The notes beneath the pieces are model-generated. The model made no database searches and had not been told where the DNA came from. It saw nothing but the letters and a program-made list of their open reading frames with translations. The position numbers and the translations under genes were made by a program. A DNA stretch of 64,000 bases from Balaenoptera acutorostrata (taxonomy: Eukaryota > Chordata > Mammalia > Artiodactyla > Balaenopteridae): assembly GCF_949987535.1 (NCBI RefSeq), contig NC_080075.1, forward strand, positions 6,122,606 to 6,186,605, in the 5' to 3' direction. Positions 45,765 through 57,874 of the stretch are shown piece by piece; positions within the stretch are counted from its first letter, which is position 1; each line of letters opens with the position of its first letter.

Positions 45765-45920
45765 AATGGCTTTTGGATGGCTTCAAGTCTCAGCTTCTTC
45801 ACCTACAGGAGGGCCACTCTCTGGGCTGTTTTGTCATCTGTAAAGTGAAGTTTTTGTGAGGCTTAAATGAGATACTATATACAAAGCACTTACCGCAGTG
45901 CCAGGAAATGTCAGCTTCTG
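45765..45920 (+). mobile_element. MIR fragment
   Basis: TTTGTCATCTGTAAAGTGAAG, TGAGGCTTAAATGAGATACT and CAAAGCACTTACCGCAGTGCC match the MIR 3' half. Confidence 0.75.
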
Positions 45921-46749
45921 CTAACGTCACTGGAAGCGGGTCCAAGCACCTGCAGTGGGCACCCAGGGCATTTGACATCTGGAGGGAAGAGTTTTTATCC
46001 CCCTCCCTCTTTTACAACAAAACAGTTTTCAGTAGTAATTAAGAAATGGAATAAATAATAATAATAGCCAGAAAAATGCAGTAAAGTTTTCCTTTTACTG
46101 AACTTTCTAGATAATGATGACAGAAAAACGTAAAATACAAAGGAAACACCCTGTACAACAAAGGAAATAAATTTCCAGTACAACAAAGGAAAGAAGCAAT
46201 GGATTAGTGCTTTTTAATTACATTAATGTATTTTTTTTATAAAGGAGGAAAAGGTATACCTAAAAATTAGTCCATCATGGTAATGAACAATACTATAGTT
46301 TCAGAGCAATTGAATAAAAAAGGAAGGCAACTACAAAACATAAATTTGAATTTTAAATAGTCACATTTTCAAATATCACTTACATTTAATCACGTATTTC
46401 ATGTATGGAAAATTTGCACATAACAAAAGTATTATACCTGGCAGTTTGCGCAGCTTCATGGTTTTAAATTTTAAAAATAAAAACCCCACGTGATCATATA
46501 GAATGCCAGAATAGAAGTCATATTCCACTTCGTCTCCACAACTGTACTGCTATCATCCTTTATTTCAAATCTACTGTTTAAACGCAGGAATATGGCGTTC
46601 CACAGAGGATTAGACATAAACTCAGAGTGAACTCGCTCAAAAGGGACGCAAGGGTATAGCTGAGCCCAGGCTAATCCAGGGCCAACGGCAGGCATCACTG
46701 GAATCTTCTGATTCACTTTCCCGTAGTGGATAAAGTTTACTCAGGATTG
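45921..46749. other. AT-rich unique-looking DNA
   Basis: No repeat or gene recognised. Confidence 0.4.
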
Positions 46750-47304
46750 GGGTGGGCAGAATTCTAAGATGACCCTGAGATTTCCAGCCCCCGCGTCCAG
46801 GCACCGTCTCCCATTAGTCAATCAAAAACACTCATTGAGGCGCTGCAGTGAAGGACTTCGCAGGTGGAACGAAGGTCTCCAATCAGTTGGCCTTTTAGGA
46901 AGATTATGGAGGTGGGCTCGGCCTGATCACAGGAGCCCTTTCAACCTGGGTGTAGAGTCAGAGACGCAGGAGATTAGAGATTTGAAGCAGGAGAAAGATT
47001 GGACTCACTGTGGCTGGTTTGAGGGTGGAGGGGCCACATGGCAAGGCCCCCCCCTTAGGGGCCGAGAGCAGCCCCCAGCTGACCATCAGCAAGGACGTGG
47101 GAACCTCAGTCCTGCCACAACGAGGAACGGAATCCTGCCTCGAGAATGAGCTTGGAGACAGGTTATTTATCCTCCGGAGCCTCCAGGTGAGGACTCGGGT
47201 TGGCTGACACTGAGCAGAGAACGGGCTGGGCATCACTGTGCTGGATCCTAAGTATCACAGCTGCGAGCTAATGGGCAGGTGACGGGGTTGGTTGGTTTCG
47301 TCGG
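46750..47304 (+). mobile_element. MLT1-type LTR, left part
   Basis: GGTGGGCAGAATTCTAAGAT, GATCACAGGAGCCCTTTCAA and GGCTGACACTGAGCAGAGAA are typical. The LTR is cut by an L1 and resumes at 48009-48069. Confidence 0.75.
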
Positions 47305-48008
47305 TTTTCAGCTTTATTGAAATATAATCGATGAGCAAAAATTGTCTGTATTTAAGACGTACAACTTGATGTTTTGAGATACGTATACATTTTGATGTGA
47401 CCACCGCAATCAAGCTAATTAACCTGTCGAGCACTTCACAGGGTTACTTAAGTGTTTCTGAGAACACTTAAGATTTAACCTCTCAGCAAATTTCATGTAT
47501 ACAATATAGTATTGTTCGCTATAGTCACCAAGCTGTACATGAGATCCCAGAACACATTCATTCTGCGTAATGGAAGCTTTGTACCCTTTGACCAACATCT
47601 CTCTGTTTCCCTGCCCCCCCAGCCCCTGACAACCACTGCTCTACTCTGTGCTTCTGAGATTGACTTTTTCTTAGTCTACATGTCAGTGAGCTCATGCAAT
47701 ATTTGTCTTTCTGGGTCCGGCTTCTTTCACTTAGCATAATGATCCTCTGGTTCATCCATGTTGTCACAAATGAATTGCTTTCTTTTTTATGGCTGAATAA
47801 TATCTATATATAGATATATAGATGAATATTTTCTCCGTCCATTCATCCGTCAAGGACCTAAGGTGGTTTCCACGTCTTAACTCTTGTGTATAGTGCTGCA
47901 GTGAACAGGGGAGTGCAGATATGTCTTCTATAATGTCTTCTGATGTGTCTTCTAATCAGTCTATCTATACTGATTTCAGTTTTTTGAATGTATGTCCAGA
48001 AGTGAGAG
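47305..48008 (-). mobile_element. LINE-1 3' end inserted in the MLT1 LTR
   Basis: Complement of the L1 3' UTR and ORF2 end: TTTCAGCTTTATTGAAATAT, AACCTGTCGAGCACTTCACA, CTTTTTTATGGCTGAATAAT. TATAGA repeats lie at about 47804-47826. Confidence 0.85.
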
Positions 48009-48069
48009 TTGTTTTAAGCTACCACGTTTGTGGCCATGTGTTATGCAGAAATAGAAAAACTAATATAAT
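48009..48069 (+). mobile_element. MLT1-type LTR, right end
   Basis: TTGTTTTAAGCTACCACGTT, then GTGTTATGCAGAAATAGAAA and AACTAATATAATGG, the MLT1 3' terminus. Confidence 0.75.
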
Positions 48070-49493
48070 GGATAAGTAACACAAATGTGCTAAAGTTTAC
48101 ATAAACATTATTTAAACATTAGTTTATTTAAACATTATTTGGCTGATTTGTTTCCTTCCCCTCCCACCTTTGCTGTTCAGCTTCCAGCGTTATTCAGCAA
48201 CAAGTAATTAACCACCATCCCATCTTGGGAGGAGGCTTGGGCCCCATTCAGTCTCCCAACAGCCTGCAGTGCCGTGTGGGGCACTTTCGTTCTATAGCCC
48301 CGTCTCCATCCTTGGACTCAGAGGTATTTGGAGGCCCATCCGGAGGACTGGCAGTGGGAGAGCTGCCCGGGGAGCCAGCTAAGCCTCGAGGCGCCCTGGG
48401 CGGACTCTTGTGTGTGGCTGGCGGTGGAGGGGGGTGGACCAGGGGGACCGGGAAGGCACTGGGAACTGTCCGCTGTGAGCATCCCTCCCTGGCCACCCTC
48501 GACATAGGCAGTGTTTCCATCCCTCAGTGCAGCAAACTCAGATCCTCCCTCCATCTTCTGGGCTCTGTGCCTCTCAGACCTGGGGCATCCTCTCCTGATG
48601 TGGGGCATGAAACCTAGTCTCGTTCTTGCCACTTCTCCCAAGTATTTTTTTTCTGTGCCCAAAGCCGGGAAACCCCTTTGTCACCTGCTGACCAATCACG
48701 TACGTCCCAAGGAAATAAGCACAGGACAGCCTCTGTTTGAAGTTTGTGCATATAGTGAACCGCTTCAGGGGCCTTTTGTGAATGATATTCTGGAATAAAA
48801 TGGTGACTGGGATCAAGTCCCTGCCCTTAGGAACCTCGGGAGCTGGGCGGAGTGTCTCTCTCGTGACCACCCATCTGCCCAGCTTTTGCATCCCATGCAC
48901 TTGGCCAGGAGCCTGGCTGTTTGGCTCTGATGATTGAATTAGGCTTTCTTCAGAGGTGGGGGCAGCTTGGCCTCCCAGCTCTGGTAACTGTTTCCAAACT
49001 TACCTCAAGTAACATTATTTCGATATATGTAGCACAAAAGTGTTTAAAGTGCACTTTATAAAAGAATGTGAAAGCTACTTCTACAAACAGACTAAAAAGA
49101 ATTCTTTTTTTTTTTTTAAGCAAAATTATTCTCATTTTGCCATTCACAAGATGCCTGAGAATGACTTGCAGAAATATTTTTCCCAAAGGTTACAAAATGC
49201 CTTGCATCATAGGTGGCTCTTTGATTTGGTAACAAAAAGTGATCACAGTAGCCTATTCACTTACAGAGATACCTCAAGCCTGGGGATACAGTCTAGAATT
49301 TTGTAGGCAGTTACTAACAGCTGCAGAAAAAAACACCATGAATCCTGGGGCGGAGACGAATCATCATAAAAATTATAGCAATGGAATCTGCAAGGACTAA
49401 AGAGCCGCAACGATAAAATAGCAGTCAGACTAATTTTAGCCGTAGAAACACATCCTATAGCCGACTGGCCTCCCTGGATTTAACCTCAACTCA
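48070..49493. other. About 1.4 kb of unique-looking DNA
   Basis: GC-rich 48225-48620 with frames of 90-130 codons on both strands in different registers; no domain. A T-rich run lies at 49106-49118. Confidence 0.4.
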
Positions 49494-49600
49494 GGTGAGC
49501 ACCATCGTGAGCACCTATTATGTGCCAGGGATGTACATGGGCCATAAAGACCAAGCAGCTGTGATAAGCTCCATCACTGAAAAAGTACCTTCCTTCTAGA
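49494..49600 (-). mobile_element. LINE-2 or MIR 3' end fragment
   Basis: GAGCACCTATTATGTGCCAG is the shared complement of L2/MIR ends, followed by weak similarity. Confidence 0.5.
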
Positions 49601-50637
49601 AACACAGTGGAGGGAATAACTAATTTTCACCAGGACTTGGGAAGATTCCTGGGAAGAAATCCCTTCTGTCCACCGTTTGGATCTAAGGCAGGGAAACAAG
49701 AAGGGAGGAACCCAAAATATCTCGAGGCTTTCTAGCCTGGCTATCAGGACAGGTGAGGCTAACTAACCAAGCCTTTGGGGGTAGGCTTGGAAGGGCATGG
49801 GGGCTGAGTCTGCACACCTGACATTGGAGATGCCTGCAGGATTTTCACGTGGCTCTTGGGGAATTAAGGCAACAACAGCAACAATATATTGATGTTTTCT
49901 CTTTTTCTAAGACTACAAACACACTCCATTTCGTACTTTTTAAAAGGTGGGCTGCTAATCTTCTATAGCTGAGGTTCTTAAATTATTCTTGGATGTGTGT
50001 GAACTCAGAGCTCTCCTTCGTTTTCTCATCTCATGCCGGGGGAACCCAGATAATTTCTGGTCACAGCTGCAGATCTGGGGTTGTAAGTGATCTCCTGGAA
50101 AATAGCCGTAAAGTTGCTGAAATTATCCTTTAAAATGTTTTATTTCATTTCATGACATAAAATACTTGAGCTTTGTTCTTGTGGCTCAATCTTGATTCCT
50201 GACATTTCCCCAACCATGCTGTATTATCAAAGAGCTTCATGCATTTTTAAACAAAATGATCCTACTTCCCAGAGCCTTTCATTTCTTTTTTCAAGGGCTT
50301 CAACTTTTTAAAGATCAATTACACTTGCAAAAAATTCCAAAACATTACTAATGGTGGCTTCCATTACCCACATGTGAACTTTTAAACTTCTTCTTTAAAT
50401 ACATTCTTGGATATTATTCAATCTTTTGTTTTTCTAGTAAAGTCATCTCTTTCTTAGTGTGCCACTGTTTATGACTATGTAATTAATTTTTCTTGCCTAC
50501 CTAAATTTGTTGATGCTTAGAAATTACCCAACTTCCGCAGCATCCAGAATATAGATAAGGATGTAGAATCAATCCCTACCATCTAAGAAATTCTAAGCTG
50601 CAAAAGTATATATATTATTTTATCTTGATACTAGGAT
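49601..50637. other. About 1 kb of AT-rich unique-looking DNA
   Basis: No repeat or gene recognised. Confidence 0.4.
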
Positions 50638-50638
50638 C

Positions 50639-51029
50639 ACAAATTGTATTTTTTTTTTTTTTTTTATTTTATGTAAGGGCTTGGGTGCTCTTATAGCTAC
50701 TTTATTTATTTATTTATTTATTTATTTTTGACTGTGTTGGGTCTTCGGTTCTTGCGAGGGCTTTCTCTAGTTGCGGCAAGCGGGGGCCACTCCTCATCGC
50801 GGTGCGGGGACCGCTCTTCATCGCGGTGCGCGGGCCTTTCACTATTGCGGCCCCTCCCGTTGCGGGGCACAGGCTCCAGACGCGCAGGCTCAGTAGTTGT
50901 GGCTCACGGGCCCAGCTGCTCCGTGGCATGTGGGATCTTCCCAGACCAGGGCTCGAACCCGTGTCCCCTGCATTAGCAGGCAGATTCTCAACCACTGCGC
51001 CACCAGGGAAGCCCACAAATTGTATTTTT
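50639..51029 (-). mobile_element. CHR SINE with non-SINE sequence between two A-tails
   Basis: TSDs ACAAATTGTATTTTT at 50639-50653 and 51015-51029. In SINE orientation: complete SINE, TAAA-type tail (about 50700-50727), about 35 nt of unrelated sequence (about 50666-50700), then a terminal poly(A). The body also carries a duplicated TCATCGCGGTGCG segment. Confidence 0.92.
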
Positions 51030-51049
51030 AAAGGTTAACTGTGTAAAAT

Positions 51050-51660
51050 ATAAGACTTGCACATGGCAAAAATTCACCCAAACAATAAATTAATTAGATA
51101 TTTAACAAAGCAAAAGAAAGGTACAGGGAAATGTTTGCAAAATATCCAACTGAAATGATTAACATCCAAATTACATACTTACTATGTAAGAGGTCTTACG
51201 AATCAATAAGAAAAAAACAAAAACCCCAATAGAAAAACCGGTAAAGAATACGATTACTCTTTTCACAAAAGAAATTCAAAAGGCATGAACTGTGAAAAAG
51301 GAAAACAACTTTAGTAATAATCAAAGAAATAAATATTAAAATAGAAATGAGGAAAAAACATTGATTAGATTAACAACTTTTTTTTTTTTTTTAAATTGGC
51401 TTACAAGACAAACCACAAACATCTGATGTTGACCAGGATACAAAGACATGGGCAAGCATTCTGAAGCATTGTGTGTTTCAGGAAAAGTAGGGACAACTTT
51501 TCCAAAAAGCAATTTCATGGTATCTATTAAAAATTTAAACATGCTTCTTAACCCAACAATTCCACGTCTAAGAAAACATACTAAGAAAAGAATCATCCAC
51601 TTGTAGAGAGAACTCTGCAGAATTTTATTCATTGCTCTATTGTTTAAAATGAGGGGAGGG
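51050..51660 (+). mobile_element. Old LINE-1 ORF2 C-terminal fragment
   Basis: AACCCCAATAGAAAAACCGG, TTCACAAAAGAAATTCAAAA and AACCCAACAATTCCACGTCT follow the L1 ORF2 end at low identity. Confidence 0.65.
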
Positions 51661-52661
51661 GATAAGACTTCCTATTTGTTTAACGACAAAAAATATTGCC
51701 TATTAAATAACAACAATGAAGCCAGTATTACTGAGGGGGAAATAAAGTAAGTGATTGAAGTTTTTTCCAAAAATGAGAATTCTTTATTATATATACTGTG
51801 GAGAGCAGCAATAATTCCTCATTCACTTGACATAATTTGGGGAACCTGGAGGTGGCTGAGTGCTGAGGAGTGTCTATCAAACATTAAAATAAGGCAAAGG
51901 GCACTTTAAACCAGCGTAATGTTAATAGCTAAGAAAGCTCAGCTGGATCTATCATCATTTATGACAGAATCATTTGTAATAGATACATTAATTATTCATG
52001 TGAAAATAGCTCTTATAAAGTAAATTTAAGCATCTATGGAAAAAATTAATATTAGTTTCTTAAATCCATTTTTCCCACAATACAATGGTTTGATTTAAAC
52101 CAGTAACTAAATTCATGAATGAATACTTACAAATTTATTATGAGTTTTGTTGTGACTTTTCAATCTATATATAAATGGAAAGAAGCAATAAGAGTTTCAG
52201 TGTTATTAAGTGGATTTTGCCAGTAACCTAATCTTGGAGAAATTCCATTGAGTATAATTCCAGACTGACAATTTTCCCAATACATACTGCATATTACTTA
52301 TTTTCCTAACCTCTTGCATTGTCTCTTGTCTGTTTTTACATTTTTGTTGTATTTGTTATACATGTGGGAAAAAAAAATAAACTATGCCAAATTGGGATTA
52401 CGATAAAAGGATGACTGCATTTCCTTTCAGTATTATTTTGGGACATTGTTGAACAGGCCTGCTCAAAGATTATTTGATTCTCTAGGGAACATACCTTTGT
52501 TTGAGTTATTAATTACTGCTAACTATGGCCCAGATTCTTAATTACAGGTTTGTGTCCAGTAGATTTGCAAAGATTTCTGTATGGTGAAGAAAGTTACACC
52601 AAAGGTTACAGTTTTCTTGCCCTATTAGGATAGTAACTAGTTTTGTCTCTGACACTGAGTC
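51661..52661. other. About 1 kb of AT-rich unique-looking DNA
   Basis: No repeat or gene recognised; no long frames. Confidence 0.4.
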
Positions 52662-52662
52662 T

Positions 52663-53043
52663 TATGGGCTGAATTGTGTACCGCTCCCCCAAATTCATAT
52701 GTTGAAGTCCTAACCCTCAGTACCTCAGAATGTACTTGGAGATAGAGTTTTAAAGAGGTAATTAAGTTAAAATGAGGTCATTGGGGTGGACCCTAATTCA
52801 ATAGGACTGGTGTCCTTAGGGGAAGAGGAGATTAGGACACAGACACACACACAGAGCAGCCACGTGAGGACACAGGGAGAAGACGGCCGTCTATCAGCCA
52901 ACCAGAGAGGGCGTAGAAGAAACCTACACTGCCGACACCTTGATCTCTGACCTCTAGCCTCCAGGATCAAGAACAACTAAATTTCTTTTGTTTAGTCCCC
53001 CAGTCTGTGGTACTTTGTTATGGTAGCCTTAATAAACTAATAC
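52663..53043 (+). mobile_element. MLT1-type LTR
   Basis: TATGGGCTGAATTGTGTACC, CATATGTTGAAGTCCTAACC, GGACTGGTGTCCTTAGGGGA, and CTTTGTTATGGTAGCCTTAA at the end. Confidence 0.9.
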
Positions 53044-54439
53044 ACTTAGCAAAATCATTTCAGCATGCCTTTCCAAATAGAATAAATAAATTCTTGAATT
53101 CTCTGAAGCAGCTTTAACGTCTTGCTGAATCTCTCACTAATGTGTTAAATAAACCTTCTATGTTTGTATGAAATTCATGTTTTTAACCTTTTGAACATTA
53201 TACTTTGACATAAAGCAATGAAATTACCTCCCTATTCTCCTATTGGACATTTATTCCAACTGAGTACTCATTTCCAAATGTCCTATTGTTAATTCTTTTG
53301 ATATCTGATAACATATCAACCAGTATGTTGTGAGCCAGTATTTTCATCAGCTTTTATTTTTTGTTTTTGTATTTTATTTTTAGCATCCCACAGGGACTTC
53401 AGTTAGAATGCCCTGTGCCAGCCTTTTTCCAGTTCATCCAGATAGTTCTCCTTCCTTCTTTGTGTGATCTTAGGTCAAAGGTTGCTGAAGGATTTTGGCC
53501 ACTGAAAGGTCCAAGCCCCGAAAGGCTTTTTACAGAGGACAAGCGGGTGAGGGAAACTGAGGCTTTTCAGGCTTAAGAAAGCTGTTAGGGAGTCCGTCTG
53601 GCCCGTCACGGGGGAGGGAGGCTTCTCTGCGGGGAGCATGACCCTGGAGATTCTGTATCAGCCCCATTTCAGTGATGTTAGCAGACATACAGTCTAAGAG
53701 AGCCCTTTTGCCATTCATCTGGGACCTTATCTTCAATCACCCATCAGAATCTGACACTTTATTCACAGCAAGACACCCTCTATTTATATTACAGCAACAG
53801 CTATGCCACATCTCGGGGGTGGATTAAATTGGGGCCATTTACCTAAGACAGGGAACAGGCCTGATTCCTCACAATGCAATGGGAGGTAGTTGTTTCTATT
53901 TAGAAAGATACTCAGTAATTTTCAATTAGGAAAACACGTATTAGCTTATTCACGGGACTTGGAGGCCACGAGGAAGCCCTTAGCTCAGGTTGGAAAATGG
54001 TATCAGGGTGTCTGGAATAATTAGTTATTAAACAACTGTGTAATTAAATAATTCACTTAAAATTAAATAAATGATTCACATAAAAATAAATAGGAAAAAT
54101 TACATTTCAATTATAATTATAAATTTAGCAAAATTAGCGAGCACTAATGTAGAGGCCTGCTGGGTTGGGGAGGGCACAGGGAAGTAGAAGTCAGTTTGGA
54201 GGCTGGGGACCCTGGCCCTGAGTGAGTAGGCCCTGGGACAGGAAACGGAGAAACTACCACGCTTATTTTCTTTCATCCCCAAGAGGAAAAAGCAGTAAAT
54301 ATTTTAAGTGCCTGTTTTCTGGAAAGTGCTGTGCTGTCCACTGTCGGGGCCGGGGGTGTACCTGCTGGATCTGCCGCTGAGCTCAGGGCTGGGATAACAA
54401 GAGTAAACACTGTCCCCTTCAGGCACCTGGTGGTCACTG
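53044..54439. other. About 1.4 kb of unique-looking DNA
   Basis: No repeat or gene recognised. The 71-codon plus-strand frame (53361-53576) has no domain. Confidence 0.4.
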
Positions 54440-54570
54440 TCTTCACAACCAACCCTGAAGAGGAGCTAGTCTCCTCCCCTTTACAGGTGAGTGAATAAAG
54501 ACACAGAGTTAGGAACCTCGCTCACAATCACATAGTGGCCAGGCTGGGCACTAAATTCTGAACTCTGGTC
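54440..54570 (-). mobile_element. MIR fragment
   Basis: CTCCTCCCCTTTACAGGTGA and CTCACAATCACATAGTGGCC, with TAAATTCTGAACTCTGGTCT, follow the MIR complement. Confidence 0.65.
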
Positions 54571-55019
54571 TAATCAATTCCCCAAATTCATCCTCTATTA
54601 GGACACCTGGGCACCAATAATTCCAATGTGAGTCATCAAATGAATTAGGCATGACTTGGAACCAATGAGCATTTTTTAAAAATGTTTTATCTCATCAGCA
54701 ATAGTGTAACAATGATACATAGCATTTTTAAAAGAAAATAATCATAATCAACAAAACCCTGTTCATCGACATTTGAAGGATAACCAATGAATCCCTACCT
54801 CAGTACCTTACAGCTTATGCCTTCTTACTGTCTGTTTTGCCCATGATTTGATTATTTTCATTTGTCCTACTTTGGTATTTTTTGCATAGTTGTTTTGTTA
54901 TCTGACTCTGGTCATGTCCCTAAAGTCCAACTTTGCTATACTGTACAAATTTGATTTTGACATTACACAAGAGTTCTTCTGGTATCTTCCTCCAGATCAG
55001 GAGAATGAACCCACTCCAA
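54571..55019. other. AT-rich unique-looking DNA
   Basis: No repeat or gene recognised. Confidence 0.4.
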
Positions 55020-55160
55020 GAATGCATTCAATCAACAAATATTTAGTAAGCTCCTAAAAAATATGTCAGGCACTAACAGTAAATGCCAGGTTCTGAGGAT
55101 ACAAAAAACGAAAGCAAGGTAGTCCCTGAACTTAATACACTTTAGATCTGGAGGAAAGAG
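55020..55160 (-). mobile_element. LINE-2 3' end fragment
   Basis: ATTCAATCAACAAATATTTA, AAATATGTCAGGCACTAACA and TGAGGATACAAAAAACGAAA are the L2 3' complement. Confidence 0.75.
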
Positions 55161-55744
55161 AAGTGAACACTTGCAATACAGCTTATAGCAACTAGATCAT
55201 TCAGACCAACCCACCTGCTAAAGACAACTTTAAAAGGTGAACAAAATATTTTTTAAAGAAAACTGAAGAGCATCAAGGAGCTGATAATGTGACAGTGAAA
55301 TGCTACCAGGCCAAGATCCAGGAAAGGTAAAAAATCCAGAGGGATGAGCGGTGCACTTGGAGTTGCCTTGGTGTGGGGGCTATTTTTGAGCTGGAATAAG
55401 TGGCTCAGAGGTTCAGCTGCATTTTTAGAGCCTCCTGAACATGTAGGGACAAAAGTCAGAGTCCAGAGCCTGCTAAGGGTGGGTACCCTGCTAAATTAAT
55501 TCCTTACATCAAGAAGGGACCACAAAGGTCTGATTTTGAGAAATAAGGGTAAGTCGAAAGTAAACCGGCCCTAGCATGGAATACAAACCAGATTTTGAGT
55601 CCTTTTGGTGACTCAGAAAATCTCTACTACTGAAGATAGTTTAAGGTCATACTCTATTGCTAGAGTACCCACACATCTGACAGACAGAAATGAAAACCTT
55701 TTGTAAGGGAAGACAACATTATTCTGAACTTCAAATTATTTCTA
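55161..55744. other. Unique-looking DNA, nothing recognised
   Basis: No repeat or gene recognised. Confidence 0.35.
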
Positions 55745-56535
55745 CATATGATTTCTCAAACCTAATGTCAAGCACGTAATAAAAAATAATCAGGCACCAC
55801 CTCACACCCAATAGGATGGTTATCAAAAAACAGAAAATAACAAGTATTGATGAGGACAGGATAAATTGGAACCCTTGTGCACTGTTGGTGTGAATGTAAA
55901 ATGGTATAGCCACTGTGGAAAACATTGTGCTGGTTCCTCAAAAAATTAAATGTAGAATCTCCATGTGATCTAGCAATTCCACTTCTGGGTATAAAGCCCA
56001 AAGTTGAAAGTAGCATCTCAAAGAGATATTTCTATACCCATTTTCATAGCAGCATTATTCACAACAGCTAAATGTAGAAACAACCTAAGTGTTCATCAGT
56101 GGATGAATGGATAAGCAAACTGTGGTCTATACACACAGTGGAATATTATTCAGCCTTAAAAAGGAAGGAAATTCTGACATACGATACAACATGGATGAAA
56201 CTTGAGGTCATGATGCTGAGTGAAATAAGCCAGTAGCAAAAATACAAATACTGAATGGTTCCAGTTACATGAGGTACCTAGAGGAGTCAAATTCATAGAG
56301 ACATGGAAAGTAAAATGGTGGTTTCAAAGGGCTAGAGGGAAGGAGAAATGGGAGAGTTATCATTTAATGAGTGTACAGTTTCCATTTTGCAAGATAAAAA
56401 GTGTTCTGGAAATGGGTGGTGATGAAGGTTGCACAACAATATGAATGTACTTATTAGCACTGAATTGTACACTTAAAAATTGTTAAGATGGTAAATTTTA
56501 TGTTAGGTGTATTTCACCACAATAAAAAACATTGA
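55745..56535 (+). mobile_element. LINE-1 (L1MA/B-type) ORF2 end and 3' UTR
   Basis: Collinear from CACCACCTCACACCCAATAG through ATTCCACTTCTGGGTATAAA and GGAATATTATTCAGCCTTAA to CACTGAATTGTACACTTAAA and the CACAATAAAAAACATTG end. Confidence 0.9.
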
Positions 56536-56596
56536 GAAAATATTTGAAACAAACAGAAAATTACCAGGCATCCAAGAGACAGATAATATTAATGAG

Positions 56597-56807
56597 AATT
56601 TTCAAGAACAACAAGAATTGATGATCCTATTAAATTACACCCAGAAAGCAAAGATGATAAGCATGGAGGTTATGAAGATGCTGTTCACTCTGGAGCCCTT
56701 GATGACTGATCTGATTTCTTTTATTTATGACAATGTTAGACGCAGTTTTCTTGTACCTCGAGTATTACACATTAAAGCGCAAAGAGCTGTCAAAAAAAAA
56801 AAAAAAA
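56597..56807 (+). pseudogene. Candidate processed-pseudogene 3' tail, gene not identified
   Basis: One frame (56599-56706) reads 36 sense codons of acidic, C-terminus-like protein ending in ...AVHSGALDD and a TGA stop at 56707-56709. It is followed by an 82-nt 3' UTR, an ATTAAA signal at 56771-56776, 15 nt, and an A16 run (56792-56807). That order is the signature of a retrocopied mRNA end. It is strongly 5'-truncated, and L1M text lies on both sides. I do not recognise the protein and see no clear TSD. Confidence 0.5.
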
Positions 56808-56935
56808 CAGTAAAAACAAGGACTCCAGACATGGGAATTGCCAGATTATAAAACAACCATGCTCACTATGGTCAAAGAAATAAAAGCTTGAAAATTTTGG
56901 CAGGGAATCAGAAGGTGTAAACAAACAGAATCAAG

Positions 56936-57300
56936 TGTTTGTTAGGGATTCAGGGAAAGGGAGTGGAGGAATAAAAAGATGAAGCACTGGGATATTTAGG
57001 ACAGTGAAATTATTCTGTATGATACTGTAGTGATGGGTACATGATGTCATGCATTTGTCAAAACCCATTGAACTGTACAACACAGTTAACCTTACAGTAA
57101 ACATGGGACTTTAGTTAATAATAATGTATCAATATTGGTTCATTAATTGTAATAAATGTACCACACTGATGCAAGATGTTAATAATAGGGGGGTGGGGAG
57201 GGAGGAGATATATGGTATAGTGTCTATACTATTGGCTTAATTTTTCTGTAGACCTGAAACTATTCTAAAAAGTGAAGTCTATTATTTAGGAAAAAAAAAA
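56936..57300 (+). mobile_element. LINE-1 3' UTR fragment with poly(A), nested
   Basis: GGGACTTTAGTTAATAATAA, TGTATCAATATTGGTTCATT and CTATTCTAAAAAGTGAAGTC precede an A10 tail. This is an L1M-type 3' end inserted in the older L1. Confidence 0.7.
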
Positions 57301-57514
57301 GGAGAATCACCAATATTTAAAAAACCAAATAGAAATTTTGGAAATGAAAATTACAATAACAAAAATAATTCCACAGATGGGTTTAACAGCTAATTAGAAA
57401 CAAATGGAGTGAAAACTGAATGAGTTGGAAGATAGGTCAGAAAAAAAAGCTATCGAGAATGAAGCACAGAATGTGAAAGGGATGAAAAATACAAAAGAAG
57501 AGGATTAGTGGCAT

Positions 57515-57874
57515 AAAGAATAGAGTGAGGGACCTCCCTGGTGGTGCAGTGGTTAAGAATCTGCCTGCCAATGCAGGGGACATGGGTTCGATCCCTGGTC
57601 CAGGAAGATCCCACAAGCCACAGAGCAACTAAGCCCGTGCACCACAACTACTGAGCCTGAACTCTAGAGCCCACGAGCCACAACTACTGAGCCTGCATGC
57701 CACAACTACTGAAGCCCACGCACCTAGAGCCCGTGCTCCACAACAAAAGAAGCCATCACAATGAGAAGTCCATGCACTGCAACGAAGAGTAGCCCCAGCT
57801 CACTGCAACTAGAGGAAGGCCGCATGCAGCAATGAAGACTTGATGAAGCCAAAAAAAAAAAAGAATAGAGTGAG
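57515..57874 (+). mobile_element. CHR SINE, 'CTAGAGCC' subfamily, nested in L1, with TSDs
   Basis: Insert 57530-57859; exact TSDs AAAGAATAGAGTGAG at 57515-57529 and 57860-57874. The end is unusual: GACTTGATGAAGCC then A12, instead of GACCCAACACAGCC plus AAATA units. Confidence 0.95.
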
